NCBI RefSeq assembly: GCF_030452765.1 | Contig: NZ_JAKDLO010000016.1 | Location: 1-40,814 of the forward strand | From: Intrasporangium sp. | Lineage (GTDB): Bacteria; Actinomycetota; Actinomycetes; Actinomycetales; Dermatophilaceae | Reading direction: 5' to 3' | Length of the DNA stretch: 40,814 nucleotides | Shown here: positions 25,588 through 32,856 of the stretch, piece by piece | How the letters are laid out: every line of letters starts with the position of its first letter | Position numbering within the stretch: position 1 is the stretch's first letter | Program-made: the position numbers and the translations under genes | The notes under the pieces: generated by a model | Database searches by the model: none | What the model saw: the letters and a program-made list of their open reading frames with translations, nothing else | Told to the model about the DNA's origin: nothing

Positions 25588-26472
25588 GTGTACATCCTGC
25601 CGCTGGCGCTGCTGGCCGTGGCCCTGTCGTGGCCGGTGCCGCGGCTCATGGCGGGATTCACCAGTTTCCGGCGGGCAGCGCGGGCAGCGCTTGTCGTCTG
25701 GCAGTCGATCGCGATGGCAGCACTGCTTGCCGCGCTCTTCACCGCCCCGGTCGCGGTGCCCTTCATCGTCCGGCAGCAGTCCCGGATCACCGAGTACCTC
25801 GGGCTCGTCGCGCTCGCCGGTGCGATCAGCGGACTCGTCCTGGCCCGGTTGCTCGTGGCCGCGCATCGGGTCGGGCACAACCTGCGCATCCATCGCAAGC
25901 GGCACCGTGAGCTCGTCGACGTCCTCGCGGCCCATGGCGACCCGCAACTGCGCGTCATCGAGCACCCGACCCCGACGGCCTACTGCCTGCCCGGCCTGAG
26001 TCGCCGGGTCGTCCTGAGCCAGGGCACGATCGACCGGCTCCCAGCCGACGAGCTCGAGGCGGTCCTCGCTCACGAAAGGGCGCATCTGGCCGCCCGGCAC
26101 GACCTGATCCTCGAGTTCTTCTCCGTCGTCTACGAGGCGGTGCCGCCGTTCGCCCGGTCCGATGCTGCGCTGCGGGAGGTGCACCTGCTCATCGAGGTGC
26201 TGGCGGACCGGGCCGCCGTCCGCGAGGTCGGCATCGTGCCGACGGCGCGCGCCATCGTCGGTATGGCCGGTGGGCCCAGCCCCGCCGGGAGTATCGCGAT
26301 GGGCGGAGCGGCGTCAGTGGCCAGGGTGCGGATCGGGCTGCTCGAGCCGACTCGGATCTGGGGCCTGCCCGTGTCTGCCGCCTCTGCCCTGATGTACGTC
26401 TTTGCCGCAGTGCTGGTCGCGATGCCGATCATGCTGCTGTCGATGGCGTTCGCGGGCTTCCTCGTCACCTGA
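25588..26472 (+). CDS. M56-family (BlaR1-like) membrane metallopeptidase
   Basis: A 294-residue protein with membrane segments near residues 3-20, 35-60, 68-90 and 270-292 and the zinc motif HERAH (His162, Glu163, His166) after LPADELEAVLA. It is much shorter than BlaR1 and has no penicillin-binding sensor domain, as in the small actinobacterial M56 proteins. It starts with GTG and is co-transcribed with the BlaI gene. Confidence 0.88.
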   Translation: MYILPLALLAVALSWPVPRLMAGFTSFRRAARAALVVWQSIAMAALLAALFTAPVAVPFIVRQQSRITEYLGLVALAGAISGLVLARLLVAAHRVGHNLRIHRKRHRELVDVLAAHGDPQLRVIEHPTPTAYCLPGLSRRVVLSQGTIDRLPADELEAVLAHERAHLAARHDLILEFFSVVYEAVPPFARSDAALREVHLLIEVLADRAAVREVGIVPTARAIVGMAGGPSPAGSIAMGGAASVARVRIGLLEPTRIWGLPVSAASALMYVFAAVLVAMPIMLLSMAFAGFLVT

Positions 26473-26499
26473 GCCGAGCCGAGCGCTCCCCCCTCCCCG

Positions 26500-26625
26500 A
26501 TCGAGAGTGCCGTTCTCCCCATCGAGAGTGCCGTTCTCGTGATCGAGAGTTCAGTTCTCGTGATCGAGAGTTCACCTCACGTGATCGAGAGTTCAGTTCT
26601 CGTGATCGAGAGTGCAGTTGCCCGC
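26500..26625 (-). repeat. 21-bp repeat family, locus 2 (six units)
   Basis: Units begin ATCGAGAG at 26500, 26521, 26542, 26563, 26584 and 26605, a perfect 21-bp period. Each has CGAGA...TCTCG, a small inverted repeat, in several units. On the minus strand the units read CTCTCGAT..., which is the same family as locus 3. Confidence 0.9.
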
Positions 26626-26707
26626 GCCTTGAGGTATGCCGCTGCGCCGCCACGCGTTCGAGAGTTTGCGCAGGTGCCGGCTCAGCGCCCCGGCAGGCAC
26701 TCCTGCA

Positions 26708-26812
26708 CGGTCGATCGGGACTACTGCACTCTCGATGCTGAGTTCTGCACGGTCGATCGGGACTACTGCACTCTCGATGCTGAGTTCTGCACGGTCGATC
26801 GGGCCTGCGAAG
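26708..26812 (+). repeat. 21-bp repeat family, locus 3 (five units, alternating)
   Basis: Units at 26708, 26729, 26750, 26771 and 26792. Type A (CGGTCGATCGGGAC then TACTGCA) alternates with type B (CTCTCGATGCTGAG then TTCTGCA), so a 42-bp block is exactly repeated. This orientation is opposite to locus 2, 82 bp away. Confidence 0.9.
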
Positions 26813-26874
26813 GCACCGGAGCGGATGGCCGAGGAACAGGTCACCCGAGGTGAGCGGCATACCACCCGTCTCGT

Positions 26875-26880
26875 TAGGCT
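26875..26880 (+). promoter_or_regulatory. -10 element of galE, leaderless
   Basis: TAGGCT, eight bases before the ATG at 26889, with no ribosome site. Confidence 0.5.
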
Positions 26881-26888
26881 TGGCGACC

Positions 26889-27902
26889 ATGCGAGTACTC
26901 GTCAGCGGAGGAGCCGGCTACATCGGCTCGCACACCGTCGTCCAGCTCGTCGCCGCCGGGCACCAGGTCGTCATCGTCGACAACTTCGCCAACAGCAAGC
27001 CGTCGGTCGTGAACCGGCTCGAGGCGCTGACGGGCGAGCACCTGCCGGTCCACGCATTCGACCTGCGCGACCGCGACAAGACCGAGCATCTCTTCACCCA
27101 GGAGCACATCGACGCGGTCATCCACTTCGCCGGGCTCAAGGCGGTCGGTGAGAGCGTCGAGCTGCCGCTCGAGTACTACGAGAACAACCTCGGCACGACG
27201 TTCTCGCTCGTGCGGGCGATGCAGCGCCACGGGGTCGACAAGCTCGTCTTCTCCTCGTCGGCGACCGTCTACGGCCTCGACCAGGAGGCCGCCACCGAGG
27301 ACCGCCCCACCTCGGCCACCAACCCGTACGGCTGGACCAAGGTGATGCAGGAGCAGATCCTGCGCGACATCGCGGTTGCGAACCCGTCGATGCGCTTCGC
27401 GCTGCTGCGCTACTTCAACCCGGTCGGCGCGCACGCCAGCGGCACGATCGGCGAGGACCCGCAGGGCATCCCCAACAACCTCGTGCCCTACATCGCCCAG
27501 GTCGCCGTCGGCCGCCGTGAGTACCTGTCCGTCTACGGCGATGACTACCCGACCAGGGACGGCACGGGCGAACGCGACTACATCCACGTCGACGATCTGG
27601 CCGCCGGGCATCTCGCGGCCCTGACCCGCCTGACCACGATGGACGAGCCGGTCGGTGTCTGGAACCTCGGTACCGGACAGAGCACGTCGGTGCTCGAGAT
27701 GCTCCACGCGTTCGAGCGGGCCGTCGGACACGAGCTGCCGCACCGCATCGTCGACCGTCGCGTCGGTGATGTGGCCGTCTCGTATGCCGATCCGGGCAAG
27801 GCGAACGCCGAGCTCGGCTGGCGCGCCAGCCGCACCGTCGACGACATGTGCGTCGACACGTGGCGCTGGCAGCAGGCCAACCCGCACGGCTTTCCCGACT
27901 GA
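26889..27902 (+). CDS. galE: UDP-glucose 4-epimerase
   Basis: A 337-residue short-chain dehydrogenase-fold epimerase that interconverts UDP-glucose and UDP-galactose. NAD motif GGAGYIGS (7-14), catalytic Ser124 in FSSSATVYG and Tyr147-x3-Lys151 in NPYGWTK; LLRYFNPVGAHASG and GDGTGERDYIHVDDL type segments follow. Length is typical. It stands alone, with its own promoter after the repeat region, and converges with an MFS gene 133 bp away. Confidence 0.95.
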   Translation: MRVLVSGGAGYIGSHTVVQLVAAGHQVVIVDNFANSKPSVVNRLEALTGEHLPVHAFDLRDRDKTEHLFTQEHIDAVIHFAGLKAVGESVELPLEYYENNLGTTFSLVRAMQRHGVDKLVFSSSATVYGLDQEAATEDRPTSATNPYGWTKVMQEQILRDIAVANPSMRFALLRYFNPVGAHASGTIGEDPQGIPNNLVPYIAQVAVGRREYLSVYGDDYPTRDGTGERDYIHVDDLAAGHLAALTRLTTMDEPVGVWNLGTGQSTSVLEMLHAFERAVGHELPHRIVDRRVGDVAVSYADPGKANAELGWRASRTVDDMCVDTWRWQQANPHGFPD

Positions 27903-28035
27903 CACTTGAGCCCCTCCCCCTTCCCTGAACGGACTGTCGGGGTGAGCGGGCGGGTAGGCGGGCGCGCACCGACCCTTCGACCTCCAGGAGCCCGTTCGGG
28001 CAGGGCGCGGGAACGGCGGGCGTCCAGACGTCAGG

Positions 28036-29382
28036 TCAGGGTCGGGGGTCGAGGGCGTCGTAGTCGCGGAACGAGGGCACCCGGGCGACCGCGACCCAGA
28101 CCAGTACGACGACGAGCAGGCCGCCGACGAAGGGCGGCAGCCAGGTCACGGTCACCGCCGCGAGGGAGCCGGCGAACATCTGGCCCAACCGGGGCCCGCC
28201 GGTCACGACCACCGTGAAGATGCCCTGGATCCGGCCGCGGATCTCGTCGGGCACGGCAGCCTGCAGGATCGTCGTGCGGAAGATGGCGCTGACGTTGTCC
28301 GAGGCGCCGGCCCACACAAGACATCCGCACGACGGGGCGAGCCCCCAGACGTTGACGTCCGCGAAGTCTGACGACCGCACCGACCAGCCGCCGACGGTCG
28401 TCGCACCGAGAGCGGCGCCGAGCCCTGCGATCGCGAGGCCATACGACACGATGGCCGCGCGGATCGCCTTGCCCTGCCATCGCATCCCGGTGATCCGCCC
28501 TGAGAGGAGGCTCGAGGCGATGCCACCGACGGCATAGGCCGCCGTGAGCAGTCCGACGGTCATGGCGCCACCGCCGAGGATCATCGCACCGACGGCCGGG
28601 AAGAGCACGATGGGCTGACCGAACGTCATCGCGATGATGTCGACGACGAAGCTCATCCGGATGTTCGGGGCATCGCGCAGGTAGCGCAGGCCGTGGCGCA
28701 CCGCCTCGAGACCGCTGACGACGTGACCATCCGGGCCGCGCTCGGGCTGGATGCTCGGCAGGGTCCACAGCCCGAGGAAGCCGAAGACGAACAGGATGAC
28801 GTCGGTGGTGTAGGTCCAGGGGTAGCCGACATGCGCCACGAGCAGACCGGCCACGGCCGGGCCGAGGGTCACCATGAACCCCATCGAGATCCCGTTCAAG
28901 GCGGCGGCCTGGGGCAGCAGCGAGACCGGGAGCAACCGCGGGGTGATGGCCTGCCGGGTCGCCGAGGCGATCGTGGCGGCGACGGCATTGACGGTCGTGA
29001 TGACGTAGAAGACCCAGACCGCCTCGAACCGTCCCCACGCGACCGTCGCGAGCGCCACGGTCGAGAGCCACGCGACGACCGAGGCGATCAGCGCGACCGC
29101 CCGTCGGTCGAACCGGTCGGCGATCGCCCCGCCGTAGAGCCCCGCCGCGATCATCGGGACGAGCGAGAACCATGCAACGAGCGAGACCATGAACGTCGAC
29201 TGCGTGAGGTCGTAGATGTGCAGTGCGACGGCGATGTTCGTCATTACCGCGCCGATGCCCGAGAGGGTGTTGCCCGCCCAGAGCCGCGCGAACGGCGGAC
29301 TGACCCGCAGTGGAGTCAGGTCGATCAGGTGCGACCGGTGCGTCGTCACGTCGACAGGGTCGGCGGGATCGACGGCGGGCAC
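28036..29382 (-). CDS. MFS exporter (EntS/MFS_3-like)
   Basis: A 448-residue major facilitator with 12 membrane segments. PPFARLWAGNTLSGIGAVMTNIAVALHIY and GGAIADRFDRRAVAL (loop 2-3 motif) are the pattern of the enterobactin-exporter group. IMAMTF-like and RGRIQGIF stretches follow later. The GTG at 29382 is preceded by TAGGTT and six bases, a leaderless start. Neighbours do not hint at a substrate. Confidence 0.85.
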   Translation of the reverse strand: MPAVDPADPVDVTTHRSHLIDLTPLRVSPPFARLWAGNTLSGIGAVMTNIAVALHIYDLTQSTFMVSLVAWFSLVPMIAAGLYGGAIADRFDRRAVALIASVVAWLSTVALATVAWGRFEAVWVFYVITTVNAVAATIASATRQAITPRLLPVSLLPQAAALNGISMGFMVTLGPAVAGLLVAHVGYPWTYTTDVILFVFGFLGLWTLPSIQPERGPDGHVVSGLEAVRHGLRYLRDAPNIRMSFVVDIIAMTFGQPIVLFPAVGAMILGGGAMTVGLLTAAYAVGGIASSLLSGRITGMRWQGKAIRAAIVSYGLAIAGLGAALGATTVGGWSVRSSDFADVNVWGLAPSCGCLVWAGASDNVSAIFRTTILQAAVPDEIRGRIQGIFTVVVTGGPRLGQMFAGSLAAVTVTWLPPFVGGLLVVVLVWVAVARVPSFRDYDALDPRP

Positions 29383-29388
29383 AGGGGA

Positions 29389-29394
29389 AACCTA
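29389..29394 (-). promoter_or_regulatory. -10 element of the MFS gene, leaderless GTG
   Basis: TAGGTT on the minus strand, then TCCCCT and the GTG at 29382. A GTG at the transcript end is the strongest sign here that translation starts without a leader. Confidence 0.55.
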
Positions 29395-29422
29395 CGCGGT
29401 TCGCTCGCCGCCCAGCGCACCG

Positions 29423-29809
29423 TCAGGCGACATCCTGATCCACAGGCATCACCTCCTCGATGGCGAGCTCACGCAGCCGGAAGCCGTCGCGCAGCCACCG
29501 CCACGTCCCGTCCGGCTCCTGCCGGGCGACCTGCGTGCACACCCGCGCATCCGCGGTCCGCGTCGACGTGCACGCCACACCGTTGCGGATGATCGGCCTG
29601 CCCACCGGCTCGACGGCAAGGTCGAGGCCTTGCTCGAGTGCCGCCGTGAACGCCGCGCCGATCGCGGTGGGCCCGACCGCCTCGCGACCGTCACGCAGGC
29701 TCACGACGGCGTCAGCGGCATACAGGCCCGCGATCCCCGCCACGTCACCGGCTGCCACGCACGTGGCGAACCGCGCCGCCAGCTCCTCCGGCCCCTCTTC
29801 CATCCTCAT
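29423..29809 (-). CDS. SnoaL-like / nuclear transport factor 2-fold protein
   Basis: A 128-residue small alpha-beta barrel: ELAARFATCVAAGDVAGIAGLYAADAVVSLRDG, GPTAIGAAFTAALEQG, a middle strand with RPIIRNGVACTSTR and the end TWRWLRDGFRL. This fold contains polyketide cyclases, isomerases and proteins without known activity; no catalytic pair is recognisable. The ATG at 29809 or the in-frame one at 29803 may be used; CACGGT lies six bases before the first. Confidence 0.75.
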   Translation of the reverse strand: MRMEEGPEELAARFATCVAAGDVAGIAGLYAADAVVSLRDGREAVGPTAIGAAFTAALEQGLDLAVEPVGRPIIRNGVACTSTRTADARVCTQVARQEPDGTWRWLRDGFRLRELAIEEVMPVDQDVA

Positions 29810-29914
29810 GGCGACACCGTGCCACCGACCACCGACAGGGGGGCTACCGCGGGCCGATCCCCGATCCCGCGGGCCGCTCCCCAACTGCCGTCGAGCACAG
29901 TGTTGAATGGGTGC

Positions 29915-30412
29915 ATGTCCGCCGGAGCTCTTCACGTCATCTTCGTGTGCAGCGGCAATATCTGCAGGTCCCCGATGGGCGATGTCATCCTCACTCGGCT
30001 CATCGAAGACGCCGGACTGGGCGATCGAGTCAGGGTTGCCTCGAGGGGCACCGGAGACTGGCACATCGGCGAACGGGCCGACCCTCGCACCATCGACGTG
30101 CTCGACCGGCACGGCTACGACGGGAGCACCCATCGGGCATGTCAGTTCGCCGCGAGCACCTTCGACGACGCCGACCTCATCCTCGCCTCGGACCGCGGCC
30201 ACGTCCGTGTCCTGCTCCAGGCGGCTCGCACCGACGAGGATCGAGCCAAGATCCACCTCGTGCGTGAGTTCGACCCAGTCGCCGTCGCCGCCGGCACCCT
30301 CGAGACCGATGATCCGTGGTTCGGAGGGGACGCCGACTTCGCGCGATGCTTCGACGAGGTCGAGGCAGCCTGCCGCGGCCTGCTGGCCCACCTCGAGGAA
30401 CAGCTCGCTTGA
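29915..30412 (+). CDS. Low-molecular-weight protein-tyrosine phosphatase
   Basis: A 165-residue phosphatase. The P-loop is VCSGNICRSP (Cys12, Arg18) and the general-acid region is DDPWFGGDADF near residue 130. It removes phosphate from tyrosine in proteins; actinobacterial homologues include PtpA. TTGAAT lies six bases before the ATG (leaderless). The protein has no signal peptide. It is divergent from the SnoaL-like gene. Confidence 0.92.
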   Translation: MSAGALHVIFVCSGNICRSPMGDVILTRLIEDAGLGDRVRVASRGTGDWHIGERADPRTIDVLDRHGYDGSTHRACQFAASTFDDADLILASDRGHVRVLLQAARTDEDRAKIHLVREFDPVAVAAGTLETDDPWFGGDADFARCFDEVEAACRGLLAHLEEQLA

Positions 30413-30470
30413 CCGCTCGACACCGCGGCACGACCTCACACTGACGATCCCCACGTGTCCCCGGGGGGCG

Positions 30471-30554
30471 CGCTCGCTCGGGATTTGTGCACTGTCGATC
30501 GGGATTGCTGCACTGTCGATCGGGATTTGTGCACTGTCGATCAGGGCGGGTGGG
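30471..30554 (+). repeat. 21-bp repeat family, locus 4 (four units)
   Basis: Units at 30471 (degenerate), 30492, 30513 and 30534 (degenerate at its end). The two central ones read CTGTCGATCGGGATT then GCTGCA or TGTGCA. The core is the same as at 26708-26812. The frame through it is open into purB and may mislead start calling. Confidence 0.9.
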
Positions 30555-30577
30555 TCGGCGGCATACCGCCGCTCTGG

Positions 30578-30583
30578 GAGAAT
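30578..30583 (+). promoter_or_regulatory. -10 element of purB, leaderless
   Basis: GAGAAT, six bases before the ATG at 30590. The first base departs from TANNNT. Confidence 0.4.
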
Positions 30584-30589
30584 GCGCGC

Positions 30590-31999
30590 ATGCCCTCGCT
30601 CGCTGACGCCACCCCGCCAATCGCCCTCGGCGCGCTCGACGGCCGATACCGCGCAGCGGTGGCACCGCTCGTCGACCACCTCTCGGAAGCGGCGCTCAAC
30701 CGGCAGCGGGTTCACGTCGAGGTCGAGTGGCTCGTCTGGCAGACGAGCCACGGCGTCGTCCCCGGGGTGCGAAAGCTGACCGACGACGAGAACGCCGCAC
30801 TGCGCCGCGTCGTCACCGACTTCGGTCCCGACGAGGTCGCCGAGCTCGCCGAGATCGAGCGCGTCACGGTCCACGACGTGAAGGCGGTCGAGTACTTCCT
30901 CAAGCGCCGCCTCGCCGAGGTCGTCCCGGCACCGGAGGACCGTGGCCTGGCCGAGCTGGTCCATTTCGGCTGCACGAGCGAGGACGTCAACAACCTCTCG
31001 TACGCCCTGATGGTCAAGGGTGCGATCACGCAGGTGTGGCTGCCCAAGGCCCGGGTGCTGCTCGACCAGCTCGGCGCGATGGCTCGGCAGCTTCGCGACA
31101 CGCCACTGCTTGCCCACACGCACGGCCAGCCGGCGACCCCGACGACGATGGGCAAGGAATTGGCAGTGCTCGCCTGGCGCCTGACTCGTCAGGTGCGCCG
31201 CATCGAGGCACAGGAGTACCTCGGCAAGTTCAACGGCGCCACCGGCACGTATGGCGCTCACCTGCTCGCGCTGCCCGACGTCGACTGGGTCGCGGTGTCG
31301 CGCGAGTTCGTCGAGGACCTCGGCCTGACCTGGAACCCGCTCACGACCCAGATCGAGAGCCACGACTGGCAGGCCGAGCTCTATGCCGACATGGCACGGT
31401 TCAACCGGATCCTGCACAACCTGTGCACCGATGTGTGGACCTACATCTCGATGGGCTACTTCGCGCAGGTCCGCGGGCAGGGCACCGTCGGGTCCAGCAC
31501 GATGCCGCACAAGGTCAACCCGATCCGGTTCGAGAACGCCGAGGCCAACCTCGAGGTGAGCAACGCCCTGCTCGACGTGCTCGGCTCGACCCTCGTGACG
31601 AGCCGGCTGCAGCGCGACCTCACCGACTCGTCCATGCAGCGCAACATCGGCACGGCCTTCGGTCACAGCCTGCTCGCGCTCGACAACGTCTCGCGCGGGC
31701 TCGCCGGGCTCGATGCCGCGCCCGCCGCGATGGCGGCCGACCTCGAGGCGAACTGGGAGGTGCTCGCCGAGCCGATCCAGTCCGCGATGCGGGCCTTCGG
31801 CGCCCAGGGCGTGCCGGGCATGGAGGAGCCCTACGAGCGGCTCAAGGAGCTGACCCGCGGACGGCGCATCGACGGAGACGACCTGCGCGAGTTCGTCCGC
31901 CGGCTGGGCCTGCCGAGCGAGGTCGAGGCGAGGTTCCTCACCCTCACCCCGCAGACCTACACCGCGCTGGCGAGTCGGCTGGTCGACCTCCTCCCGTGA
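30590..31999 (+). CDS. purB: Adenylosuccinate lyase
   Basis: A 469-residue fumarase-superfamily lyase that splits SAICAR and adenylosuccinate in purine synthesis. VHFGCTSEDVNNL near residue 124, LAHTHGQPATPTTMGKELAV near 172 and the signature GSSTMPHKVNP near 301 are all intact. It is the long E. coli-like form. I chose the ATG at 30590: an extension to 30455 would run through the 21-bp repeats. Confidence 0.95.
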   Translation: MPSLADATPPIALGALDGRYRAAVAPLVDHLSEAALNRQRVHVEVEWLVWQTSHGVVPGVRKLTDDENAALRRVVTDFGPDEVAELAEIERVTVHDVKAVEYFLKRRLAEVVPAPEDRGLAELVHFGCTSEDVNNLSYALMVKGAITQVWLPKARVLLDQLGAMARQLRDTPLLAHTHGQPATPTTMGKELAVLAWRLTRQVRRIEAQEYLGKFNGATGTYGAHLLALPDVDWVAVSREFVEDLGLTWNPLTTQIESHDWQAELYADMARFNRILHNLCTDVWTYISMGYFAQVRGQGTVGSSTMPHKVNPIRFENAEANLEVSNALLDVLGSTLVTSRLQRDLTDSSMQRNIGTAFGHSLLALDNVSRGLAGLDAAPAAMAADLEANWEVLAEPIQSAMRAFGAQGVPGMEEPYERLKELTRGRRIDGDDLREFVRRLGLPSEVEARFLTLTPQTYTALASRLVDLLP

Positions 32000-32029
32000 G
32001 ATCCACCAGCCAGCGCAGGGATCCGAGTT

Positions 32030-32048
32030 GTAGCACCTGAAGTGCTAC
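32030..32048. promoter_or_regulatory. Operator of the third antitoxin/PIN module
   Basis: GTAGCAC-CTGAA-GTGCTAC is a perfect inverted repeat with 7-bp arms. Its right arm overlaps the -10 TACCAT (32046-32051), which lies six bases before the ATG at 32058. The antitoxin is the natural candidate to bind here and shut off its own leaderless promoter. Confidence 0.65.
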
Positions 32049-32057
32049 CATCTGGTG

Positions 32058-32333
32058 ATGGACGCGATCGGCATCCGCGAGCTGCGACAGCACGCCAGCC
32101 GCTATGTGCAGGCGGCCAAGGAGGGCCGCCCCACGCTGATCTCGGATCGGGGCACGCCGGTGGCCCGGCTCGAGCCGCTGTCCGCGCTGGAGCAACACCT
32201 GAGCGCGCTCGTCGCTCGGCACGGTCTCATCGCCCCGCTTCGGGCACGCACGCCGTTCGGCCCCCGAGCGAGGCTGAGCGGTCCACCCCTCTCGCCGATC
32301 CTCGAGGAGGGCCGTGCCGACCGTCTCGCCTGA
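32058..32333 (+). CDS. Phd-family antitoxin
   Basis: A 91-residue antitoxin with DAIGIRELRQHASRYVQAAKEGRPTLISDRGTPVARLEPL, the Phd/YefM DNA-binding fold, and a C-terminal toxin-binding part ending SPILEEGRADRLA. The ATG at 32058 is taken because TACCAT is six bases upstream; a GTG at 32055 is also in frame. The last 20 bases overlap the toxin gene. Confidence 0.88.
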   Translation: MDAIGIRELRQHASRYVQAAKEGRPTLISDRGTPVARLEPLSALEQHLSALVARHGLIAPLRARTPFGPRARLSGPPLSPILEEGRADRLA

Positions 32334-32739
32334 CCTGCTCTACCTCGACACGTCAGCCCTCGTGAAGCTCGTCGTCGACGAGCCCGAGTCCGCAGGCCTG
32401 GCGACGTGGCTCGACGACCGGCCCGACGAGGTCCTCTGCACGTCGGCGATCGGCCGGGTCGAGCTCATCCGGGCGGCGCGCCGGCGTGGGCCCGAAGCGA
32501 TCCCGTTGGCCCTCCACCTGTTCACCGAGGTCGCTCTCGTCCCCGTCGACCATGTCGTTCTGGACCTGGCCGCCCTGCTCGAGCCGGCCGGCCTGCGCAC
32601 ACTCGACGCGCTCCATCTCGCGAGTGCCGGCAGTCTCGGGGAGGCTGTCACGGCTGTCGTGGCCTACGACGAGCGGCTCCTCGCGGCGGCCGGCCTGGTG
32701 GGCCTCGCGACGGCGAGTCCCGGCATGGCGCAGGCCTGA
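32314..32739 (+). CDS. vapC: PIN-domain toxin VapC
   Basis: A 141-residue PIN domain ribonuclease. DLLYLDTSALVKLVVDEPES carries the first catalytic aspartate; SAIGRVELIRAARRRG, LRTLDALHLASAGSLG and VAYDERLLAAA give the remaining acidic residues. GTG start at 32314 with GAGGAGGG upstream, inside the antitoxin. The ending GLATASPGMAQA is unremarkable. Confidence 0.9.
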   Translation: MPTVSPDLLYLDTSALVKLVVDEPESAGLATWLDDRPDEVLCTSAIGRVELIRAARRRGPEAIPLALHLFTEVALVPVDHVVLDLAALLEPAGLRTLDALHLASAGSLGEAVTAVVAYDERLLAAAGLVGLATASPGMAQA

Positions 32740-32820
32740 GTCACCGGCCAAAGCGGTGGCCCACGGGATGCATTCGGTCGCTCCTCGTCGTGCCCCCGCA
32801 GCGTTGAGCGACCTGAGGCT

Positions 32821-32826
32821 TACGAT
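32821..32826 (+). promoter_or_regulatory. Possible -10 of copA
   Basis: TACGAT, 30 bases before the ATG. This gene does have a ribosome site (GGAAGGAGAGG), unlike most neighbours. No CsoR-type operator was identified. Confidence 0.35.
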
Positions 32827-32856
32827 CGAGACGGCCACCGCCGGAAGGAGAGGTTG

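Larger units (their letters stand above)
26473..26888. other. Non-coding repeat-rich region before galE
   Basis: 416 bp without a supportable gene. It holds two clusters of 21-bp repeats in opposite orientation (26500-26625 and 26708-26812), two copies of the GTATGCCG motif in inverted orientation (26634-26641 and 26855-26862), and the galE -10 (TAGGCT, 26875-26880). Because 21 is a multiple of three, frames stay open and give heptad-repeat peptides; I do not regard these as genes. Confidence 0.7.

Noticed and set aside
25138-26472. A beta-lactam resistance locus
   Set aside because: Only the BlaI/M56 pair is present; the peptidase lacks a penicillin-binding sensor and there is no beta-lactamase.
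26500-26812. A CRISPR array in the 21-bp repeats
   Set aside because: The units are directly adjacent with no unique spacers, units diverge, and there are no cas genes in the window.
26539-26853. Open frames with seven-residue repeats (VIESS..., CTVDRDY CTLDAEF) as a repeat protein
   Set aside because: A 21-bp period keeps every frame open, the same repeats occur before purB, in reverse orientation and at the cyd remnant, and no start signal fits.
30455-30589. N-terminal extension of PurB
   Set aside because: The extra residues are encoded by the 21-bp repeats; the ATG at 30590 matches family length.
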